From Clostridia bacterium (lineage in GTDB: Bacteria > Bacillota > Clostridia > Oscillospirales > Acutalibacteraceae): a stretch of 11,011 nt of DNA. The position numbers and the translations under genes were made by a program. The notes under the pieces are model-generated. The model saw nothing but the letters and a program-made list of their open reading frames with translations. It searched no databases and was not told the DNA's origin. Positions 6,714 through 11,011 of this stretch are shown here, piece by piece. Position 1 is the first letter of the stretch; the number at the start of each line of letters is the position of its first letter. Where the stretch lies: positions 1 to 11,011 of the forward strand of contig CAADUC010000068.1 in NCBI GenBank assembly GCA_900752115.1. Reading direction: 5' to 3'.

Positions 6714-6814
6714 GTTTCACAACCTCCTGTTCCTTCCCGGCGCAGCATCCGCCGCGGCACGGGCCGCCCGGATTCCGGGACTCTCCGCGCTCTCCGGCTC
6801 CGGGAGCTTTTTTT

Positions 6815-6843
6815 AGAATACCACACTCCCGCGCAAAGCACAA
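6815..6843 (-). promoter_or_regulatory. Probable promoter of the dehydrogenase gene
   Basis: On the minus strand TTGTGC (6838-6843), a 17-bp spacer and TATTCT (6815-6820) with a TG extension (TGGTATTCT) form a plausible promoter. The leader to the ATG at 6713 would be about 95 bases and GC-rich, with a short perfect hairpin (CCCGG-AAT-CCGGG on the minus strand). The MITE-like element begins 12 bp beyond the -35. Confidence 0.45.
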
Positions 6844-6854
6844 CAAGGCGCAAA

Positions 6855-7005
6855 GGGGCTGCTGCAAAAATCAAAACACAAGAGCCATGTGCACAGGACA
6901 TTCAAAACAGGCAATGAAAACCGGCCCTCGAGAGAAGCGGTTCTGCTTTTCCCGAGAGCCGATTTTTGTGCATACTTTTTTGTAAGGCGATTTTGCAGCA
7001 GCCCC
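6855..7005. mobile_element. 151-bp MITE-like element with terminal inverted repeats
   Basis: The left end GGGGCTGCTGCAAAAATC (6855-6872) and the right end GATTTTGCAGCAGCCCC (6989-7005) are inverted copies that differ by one A in the A-run. The 151-bp unit has no transposase and is richer in A/T than its flanks, with an internal long hairpin. Short length, matched ends and no coding capacity are the definition of a miniature inverted-repeat element mobilised by another element's transposase. The ends recall, from memory only, those of IS1182-like elements. I see no clear target-site duplication (flanks CAAA and AATA). It lies between the sulfatase stop and the dehydrogenase promoter. A simple long terminator-type structure is the main alternative. 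Confidence 0.6.
6922..6967. terminator. Hairpin inside the MITE-like element, possible bidirectional terminator
   Basis: CGGCCCTCG (6922-6930) pairs with CGAGAGCCG (6953-6961), with one mismatch on the plus strand and a U-G wobble on the minus strand. An inner AAGC/GCTT stem extends it. It is followed by ATTTTTG on the plus strand and by GGTTTTC on the minus strand. It is the only reasonable transcription end for the sulfatase gene, whose stop lies just to the right. Confidence 0.5.
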
Positions 7006-7030
7006 AATATCAGGCTTTATCCGGTAACCA

Positions 7031-8518
7031 TCAGGTCTTGTCCGGCCGGAATCCGAAGCGGACGAGAAGCTCATCGGGCGCGTCCGTGGCGCGCATGAGG
7101 TGCTCGATCTCGGCGGTGAAACGCCGTGTCAGCGCTTCGTCTTCAATCGGATGCTCCTGCCTGGGATCCTCCCAAAGATCAAAGAGCAAATCCCCTTTCT
7201 CGATGCAGCGCATGGCAGGATCGGACTCAATCTGCATCACCGGAAGACCCTTCGTGAAGGAGAATCCGGGATGGCGCTGCATCGTCGAAAGCTCCCCTCG
7301 GGAGAAAAAGCTCATCATATGGGTCGGCATCAGCGTGTACTCATGCAGCGGAACCGTAAGGTCACGCGGAGCGCGCATGTAAACATAGCGCCCATCCGTG
7401 CAGCAGATATGCGCGCCGAAGATCCCGAACAGCCCACAGGAATGGATCGGCGTATCGTCCGCGAGAACGGGTGAAAGCGGACGGCCCTGCATATCCGCCG
7501 GACGGGAAAGGCCGAAGAAGTCGAGAAGCGCCGCGGGCAGATCGATCGTCTGCACCAGACTGTTCCGGCTCTGCCCCGCGGCCTGCGGGAACCGGGGATC
7601 CCAGACGTAAAGCGGCGTATGGGCGATCTCGTCGTAGCAGGGCATGTAATTCTTTGCCCAGAATCCGTGCTCGGAAAGCATGTAGCCGTGATCGGTGTTG
7701 ACAATGAGCATCGTGTCGTCCCACATGTTATGCTCGTCCATGAAATCCAGAACACGGCCGAGCTGCTCGTCACACATCGAAAGCGCGGCGAAATAAGCGT
7801 TCCGCACCTGGCCGATCACCTCCGGCGATTCCTTCACAGGCGCGTAGTCGGGCCACTCGTACCGGCGGCCGGGCTCCGTGCCGGGATACAGCCGCTTATA
7901 CTCCTCGCTTGCCATAAAGGGCTCGTGCGGGGAGAAGGATTCGATCTGCAGGAACCAGGAATCTCGATCCACGTTGTCACGCAGGAAGCTCATCCCCGCG
8001 TCAAACGTCTTGACCAGCGGATAGTCTTCCTTGCGCCGGAAGGCTGTGCGGTTGACGAGGTTCTGCCGGTAAAGCCTCCGGCGCAGCTGCTCCTCAAACG
8101 AAGTGAAATTCGGCTCGTCGTCCTCCACGCCTCCGGCGAGCGGCTTCCACATGTCGCCCTCCTCGCCGCGGACATTTTCCCAGGTGGAGTACTGGGTGTG
8201 GTACGTCGAGCCGCCGTCCTCCCAATAGTGGCCGTGGTCGCTCACGAGATGGCTGTGCACGCCGTTCTCGCGCAGGATGCGCGGCGCAGAGTCGTCAAAG
8301 GGCTCTATGGGTCCCCAGGAGCGGTGAAGAAAATTATAACGGCCCGTATGCAGCTCGCGCCGGGCCGGAATGCACGGCAGGCTGGCGGCATAGCTGTTTT
8401 CAAACTGCGCCGCGCGCTTCTGCAGGCGCAGGAAATTCGGCGTGATCGTCTCCGTGCAGCCATAGGACTGCAGGAAACGTCGGTTCAGAGAATCAAACAT
8501 GACCATAATGGCTTTCAA
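7031..8518 (-). CDS. Cysteine-type sulfatase (S1 family), TTG start
   Basis: A 495-residue sulfate-ester hydrolase. The activation site SLPCIPARRELHTGRYNF matches the C-x-P-x-R consensus. Cys49 would be converted to formylglycine by a maturase, and the second half TGRYNF is also classic. Metal and active-site features are Asp9 in MVMFDSLN, the VNTDHGYMLSEHGFWAK stretch with Asp276 and His277 and Lys289, and His198 in SPHEPF. Most sulfatases have two adjacent Asp near the N-terminus, whereas here the second is Ser. The frame is open upstream, but the start is taken as TTG at 8518. A perfect AAAGGAGG ends 9 bases before it, and the homologous N-terminus (short strand, then F-D-S-L-N) begins there. 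No signal peptide is seen, so it likely acts on imported sulfated sugars. No anSME or FGE maturase is in the window. The substrate is not determinable. Confidence 0.93.
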   Translation of the reverse strand: MKAIMVMFDSLNRRFLQSYGCTETITPNFLRLQKRAAQFENSYAASLPCIPARRELHTGRYNFLHRSWGPIEPFDDSAPRILRENGVHSHLVSDHGHYWEDGGSTYHTQYSTWENVRGEEGDMWKPLAGGVEDDEPNFTSFEEQLRRRLYRQNLVNRTAFRRKEDYPLVKTFDAGMSFLRDNVDRDSWFLQIESFSPHEPFMASEEYKRLYPGTEPGRRYEWPDYAPVKESPEVIGQVRNAYFAALSMCDEQLGRVLDFMDEHNMWDDTMLIVNTDHGYMLSEHGFWAKNYMPCYDEIAHTPLYVWDPRFPQAAGQSRNSLVQTIDLPAALLDFFGLSRPADMQGRPLSPVLADDTPIHSCGLFGIFGAHICCTDGRYVYMRAPRDLTVPLHEYTLMPTHMMSFFSRGELSTMQRHPGFSFTKGLPVMQIESDPAMRCIEKGDLLFDLWEDPRQEHPIEDEALTRRFTAEIEHLMRATDAPDELLVRFGFRPDKT

Positions 8519-8527
8519 GACGGCATA

Positions 8528-8535
8528 CCTCCTTT
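8528..8535 (-). promoter_or_regulatory. Ribosome binding site that sets the TTG start of the sulfatase
   Basis: The minus strand reads AAAGGAGG, a near-perfect anti-16S match, 9 bases before TTG at 8518. An ATG within the frame further upstream (8590) has no comparable site and would add 24 residues unlike a sulfatase. Confidence 0.75.
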
Positions 8536-8559
8536 GGAATCTGAAAAACAAAACGGAAA

Positions 8560-8578
8560 CAGGGAGCGTGCGTCCCTG
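8560..8578 (-). terminator. Short hairpin upstream of the sulfatase
   Basis: CAGGGA (8560-8565) and TCCCTG (8573-8578) form a perfect 6-bp stem with a 7-base loop. On the minus strand it is followed by the T-rich TTTCCGTTTTGTTTTTC. It could be a weak terminator or attenuator in the sulfatase leader. Confidence 0.35.
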
Positions 8579-8588
8579 CTGAGCGCGC

Positions 8589-8629
8589 AAAAAACAGAAA
8601 GCCGCCGCGCGGGGATCCGTGCGGCGGTT
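8589..8629 (-). terminator. Intrinsic terminator on the minus strand with no gene feeding it
   Basis: AGCCGCCGCGC (8600-8610) pairs with GTGCGGCGGTT (8619-8629) over 11 bp (two G-U on one strand) around an 8-base loop. On the minus strand it runs into TTTCTGTTTTTT (8589-8600). It has the form of a terminator for a minus-strand gene to its right, but what lies there is a plus-strand coding fragment. Confidence 0.65.
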
Positions 8630-9090
8630 CTGATTCAGGAGAAAACGGGCGGGATTACCTCCATGTTCGAGACGGCAAACAATCTCAGCGTTCAGATTTC
8701 CTCGTTTGAGGATCTGGCCATTGTTTCCACGTCGGGAACCATCAGCAGCTATCTGAGCGGATATTCCTACTCCATCTTCCCCTACCTGAGCGACAACGAA
8801 ATTTCTCCGCCGACAACGTCTCCCGCGGCTTCCTGTTTTTCACCGACGAGGAAGACTCCTCCCTCTCCGGCTGGTTTCTCTATTACTTCCCCCTGCAGGA
8901 CTTTGTCATCGGCTCCACCACCACCTCACAGAAAACAGCCACAGCTTTTTTCCTGTTTAATCTGGATACGCTGCCCGGCTATCTGCGCACGGCGAAACAG
9001 GAGAATTCCGGCTGCGAGCTTCTGTATGAAGGCGTACCGGTCTGCGGCGTCGAAACGCCGGAGGAAAGCAATCCTCCCGCCGAAATCTAA
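8630..9090 (+). pseudogene. Frameshifted fragment of an unidentified protein, possibly a sensor (Cache-like) domain
   Basis: Two plus-strand frames join into one coherent protein. From about 8630 (clear from ATG 8663, MFETANNLSVQISSFEDL) to about 8800 one frame is used, and from about 8800 to TAA 9088-9090 the next. A single missing T in the run at 8802-8804 would restore continuity as DNEIFSADNVSRGF. The second part includes GWFLYYFPLQDF and ends EESNPPAEI. The alternating hydrophobic strands with no membrane helix look like the extracellular sensing part of a Firmicute AraC regulator or histidine kinase, but I cannot assign a family. It has no ribosome binding site near the ATG, no signal anchor, and no DNA-binding or kinase part, so it appears truncated at both ends as well as frameshifted. 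Confidence 0.5.
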
Positions 9091-9108
9091 AGATTGTCTT
9101 AAAAATGC

Positions 9109-9133
9109 TCCTCCGGTTTGACAGGACGGAGGA
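9109..9133. repeat. Inverted repeat spanning the ATPase promoter -35
   Basis: TCCTCCG (9109-9115) and CGGAGGA (9127-9133) are exact inverted copies separated by 11 bases, and the -35 TTGACA lies between them. It could be an operator. On the minus strand it could also act as a weak hairpin followed by ATTTTTAAG. Confidence 0.4.
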
Positions 9134-9147
9134 AAAACCTTTACAAT
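9118..9147 (+). promoter_or_regulatory. Sigma-A promoter of the AAA+ ATPase gene
   Basis: TTGACA (9118-9123), an 18-bp spacer and TACAAT (9142-9147). It lies about 55 bp before the GTG start, so the ATPase does not depend on an upstream gene and may be the first gene of its own operon. Confidence 0.75.
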
Positions 9148-9188
9148 AGAAGTATCCGTTATGGCCACAAGGAAATCAGACGGAGAAC

Positions 9189-9194
9189 AGGAGG
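9189..9194 (+). promoter_or_regulatory. Ribosome binding site for the GTG start of the ATPase
   Basis: AGGAGG lies 7 bases before GTG at 9202, which fixes the start. The next in-frame ATG is nine codons later without a site. Confidence 0.8.
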
Positions 9195-9201
9195 AAGTGC
9201 A

Positions 9202-11011
9202 GTGAAACGACTGGCAGCTCTGGCGGCGATGAAGCTCTCGCTGTATGCAAAAGGCCGGGTGGACGACGCGTTTTTCGCCCGGTACAGCCGTCTGATTTCT
9301 CCCGACGTTACGCCGGAGGAGCTCGCCTCCTGCCCGCAGGACCCGGACGCGCTGTTTTTTGACGCTCCCGTATCCGCGGTGCGGTATCAGAAGCTCACGG
9401 AGCTGTGCGCAGACGATCCGATCGCGCTGACCGCCATCCAGCTTTCCCTTCTCATCGAGATGGACGAACGCACGCTCTCGCTGCTGCGGGAGCTCTTCGG
9501 CCAGACGGCAGGCGCGCTCACCATCGAGATCGCCGCACGGATCGCGTGCCCGGGACTCGAGAGCATCGACAGCATTCCCCGCCTGCGGCGGGCGTTCGAG
9601 CGGGCGGAGCTGCTGCTGCAGGCCAGTCCCGATGCTCCGGGCTTTCTCAAGGCGCCGTTTGCCTGCGACGGGCGGCTGGCTGCCTGGCTGACCGGAGACG
9701 ACAGGCCCGACTATACGCTGCGCCGGTTCTGCACGCTTTTCAAACCGGAATCGGGGCCGTCCTCCTCGTTCTGCAGGATGCGCGGAGAGACAGAGCGCGC
9801 GGCGGAGCTGCTCTCCCGCGGCCAGGGACTTTCCTTCCTGCAGGTCGCCGGTGAAAAGACGTCCGGCAGACGCTTTTTTGTCCGCGAGACGGCGCGGCTG
9901 CTCGGTCACGAGGTGCTCTTCGTGCCGTATGACGCTATCAGCGAAAACGGCCGTCTTCTCGCAGGACCGTGGAGGCGCGTGCTGCGCGAGCTTCTTCTGA
10001 CGGACCGTCTTCTCTGCCTGCACTCGATTGACCGGGAAGGGGAAGACCGCTCCCGCGTGATTCCGGCGCAGCTCCGGATTCTCGAGCGCGACCTGGCCCC
10101 CTTCGGACGGCCCGTTTTCCTCACGACGGGAGAGAATGTGCGCGTCATCCCCTTCGTTTCCTGCTTCGTCCACTTTGTGCCGATCCGCCCCTGCACGCCG
10201 CGGGAAAGCGAGGAGCTGTGGCGCGCGCTCGCCCTGGATCGCCTTGCCTCGGACGAAGGATTTCCCGCGCGGGAGCTGGCCGGGAAAATGAACCTGACAG
10301 CCGGACAGATCGCGCGGATTCTGGATCTGCTCGCACGGACGCAGCCCGAGGGACCGTGGGACGCAAAGGATATTTTCCGCCTGTGCTATCAGGTGCTCGA
10401 CGACGGACGGTATCAGAACATCCGCTTTGTCGAAAAGGTGTTCCGCTGGGAGGATCTTGAGCTGGAACCGTATCAGAAGGAAACCCTGCAGGCTATCTGT
10501 GCACAGGTGGAGCACCAAAGCCAGGTGCTCGACGACTGGGACCTGCGCGGAAAATATCCTTACGGACGGTGCGTCTCGGCCCTGTTCTCCGGCCCTCCCG
10601 GCACGGGAAAAACGATGGCCGCGCAGGTGCTCGCAAGCCGTCTCGGGCTGGAGCTGTACAAGATTGACCTGTCTCAGGTCGTGGACAAATACATCGGAGA
10701 AACCGAGAAGCGTCTGCGCGAGGTCTTTGACCGCGCGGAAAAAAGCAACATGATCCTCTTCTTCGACGAGGCGGACGCCCTGCTCGGCAAGCGCAGCGAG
10801 GTCAAGGACGCCAAGGACAAATACGCAAACACGGAGGTCGCCTACCTGCTGCAGCGCATGGAGGAATACTCCGGCGTCGTCCTCATGGCGACGAACCTGG
10901 CCGCCAACATAGACAGCGCCTTTGTGCGCCGCTTCCGTTACCACGTCTCCTTTACCCTTCCGGATCGGGCCCTGCGCCTGCGCCTGTGGCGGGGGGCCCC
11001 CCCCCGGCCCC
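9202..11011 (+). CDS. AAA+ ATPase resembling contractile-injection-system ATPase (Afp15-like), C-terminus cut off
   Basis: At least 603 residues, GTG start, running off the right edge. Residues 1-200 are helical with no recognised motif. Residues 210-330 look like a degenerate ATPase module (VAGEKTSGRRFF at a Walker A position, LLCLHSID at a Walker B position). Residues about 335-400 resemble a winged-helix or linker. The second module is canonical: Walker A GPPGTGKT (464-471), pore-loop region SQVVDKYIGETEKRL (491-505), Walker B ILFFDEAD (518-525), GKRSEVKDAKDKYAN (529-543), sensor 1 MATN (562-565) and arginine fingers FVRRF (574-578). This pairing of a dead and a live module, and the wording of the second, match the ATPases encoded in extracellular contractile injection loci. 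They also match related stand-alone ATPases of Clostridia. The exact role (assembly or disassembly of a phage-tail-like machine) is inferred from family, and no structural gene is visible. About 50-100 residues are probably missing. Confidence 0.85.
   Translation, partial: MKRLAALAAMKLSLYAKGRVDDAFFARYSRLISPDVTPEELASCPQDPDALFFDAPVSAVRYQKLTELCADDPIALTAIQLSLLIEMDERTLSLLRELFGQTAGALTIEIAARIACPGLESIDSIPRLRRAFERAELLLQASPDAPGFLKAPFACDGRLAAWLTGDDRPDYTLRRFCTLFKPESGPSSSFCRMRGETERAAELLSRGQGLSFLQVAGEKTSGRRFFVRETARLLGHEVLFVPYDAISENGRLLAGPWRRVLRELLLTDRLLCLHSIDREGEDRSRVIPAQLRILERDLAPFGRPVFLTTGENVRVIPFVSCFVHFVPIRPCTPRESEELWRALALDRLASDEGFPARELAGKMNLTAGQIARILDLLARTQPEGPWDAKDIFRLCYQVLDDGRYQNIRFVEKVFRWEDLELEPYQKETLQAICAQVEHQSQVLDDWDLRGKYPYGRCVSALFSGPPGTGKTMAAQVLASRLGLELYKIDLSQVVDKYIGETEKRLREVFDRAEKSNMILFFDEADALLGKRSEVKDAKDKYANTEVAYLLQRMEEYSGVVLMATNLAANIDSAFVRRFRYHVSFTLPDRALRLRLWRGAPPRP
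10991..11011. other. G/C homopolymer tract at the window end
   Basis: The last 21 bases are G6, C9, G2, C4. Within the ATPase frame they give RGAPPRP, where relatives usually have a WRG(H/A)FP-type sequence. Such a tract is typical of a degraded read or contig end, so the last codons are unreliable. Confidence 0.6.

Noticed and set aside
6789..6814. Hairpin plus T7 run resembling a plus-strand terminator
   Set aside because: The stem is short and bulged (GCTC, CCG / CGG, GAGC), and no plus-strand gene lies to its left. The T-run is part of the dehydrogenase promoter and leader region.
5859..6917. A 352-codon plus-strand open frame opposite the dehydrogenase
   Set aside because: The dehydrogenase motifs (GYGRIG, Arg237, Glu266, His285) are on the minus strand.
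7619..9121. A 500-codon open frame on the plus strand
   Set aside because: Most of it is antisense to the sulfatase. Only the stretch from about 8630 to 8800 is meaningful, as part of the frameshifted fragment.
8926..10944. A 672-codon open frame on the minus strand
   Set aside because: It is antisense to the AAA+ ATPase, whose Walker A, Walker B and sensor motifs settle the coding strand.
1..11011. CRISPR arrays, tRNA or rRNA genes, attachment sites
   Set aside because: I saw no regularly spaced repeats, no cloverleaf-like tRNA sequence, no rRNA segments and no att-like direct repeats.

Overview
The window looks like a piece of a high-GC Firmicute/Clostridia genome, of the kind found in gut Oscillospiraceae or Lachnospiraceae. 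The evidence is strong AGGAGG-type ribosome binding sites, sigma-A-like promoters (TTGACA-17-TAAAAT and TTGACA-18-TACAAT), GTG and TTG starts, and a content dominated by sugar, phosphodiester and sulfate-ester catabolism, a LacI-type regulator and an AgrC-like sensor kinase. The organism assignment is inference from gene types and codon style only.

Layout. Positions 1-2973 (minus strand) carry a catabolic cluster read right to left: the C-terminal part of an ABC transporter permease, a glycerophosphodiester phosphodiesterase-family enzyme, a Cof-type HAD phosphatase, and the N-terminus of a family 2 glycoside hydrolase that runs off the left edge. Together they suggest uptake and stepwise breakdown of a phosphorylated or phosphodiester-linked sugar or polyol. 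Positions about 2970-3150 hold only a roughly 60-residue internal piece of a GH127 (DUF1680, beta-L-arabinofuranosidase-like) enzyme. It is jammed between the beheaded permease and a LacI-family regulator on the opposite strand that lacks its DNA-binding head (to 3986). Three unrelated genes broken within 200 bp makes this a probable chimeric join or rearrangement scar.

Positions 3987-4403 are intergenic, with a strong bidirectional terminator (4198-4244) and a near-consensus promoter embedded in an inverted repeat. They lead into a six- or seven-helix GHKL/AgrC-like sensor histidine kinase (4404-5699), with no response regulator in view. Convergent to it is a D-2-hydroxyacid dehydrogenase (5754-6713, minus). 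Its upstream region carries a promoter and, just beyond it, a 151-bp MITE-like element (6855-7005) with 17/18-bp terminal inverted repeats. A Cys-type sulfatase follows on the minus strand (7031-8518, TTG start).

From 8519 to 9090 there are two hairpins, one of them a good minus-strand terminator with no gene feeding it, and a frameshifted, truncated plus-strand fragment of a possible sensor domain. The right end (9202-11011) is a large AAA+ ATPase with a degenerate first module and a canonical second module. It closely resembles the ATPases of extracellular contractile injection systems (Afp15-like), with its own promoter. It is cut off at the window end in an unusual G6-C9-G2-C4 tract. If the assignment is right, an injection-system locus may begin just past this edge. 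I could not see any injection-system structural gene inside the window.
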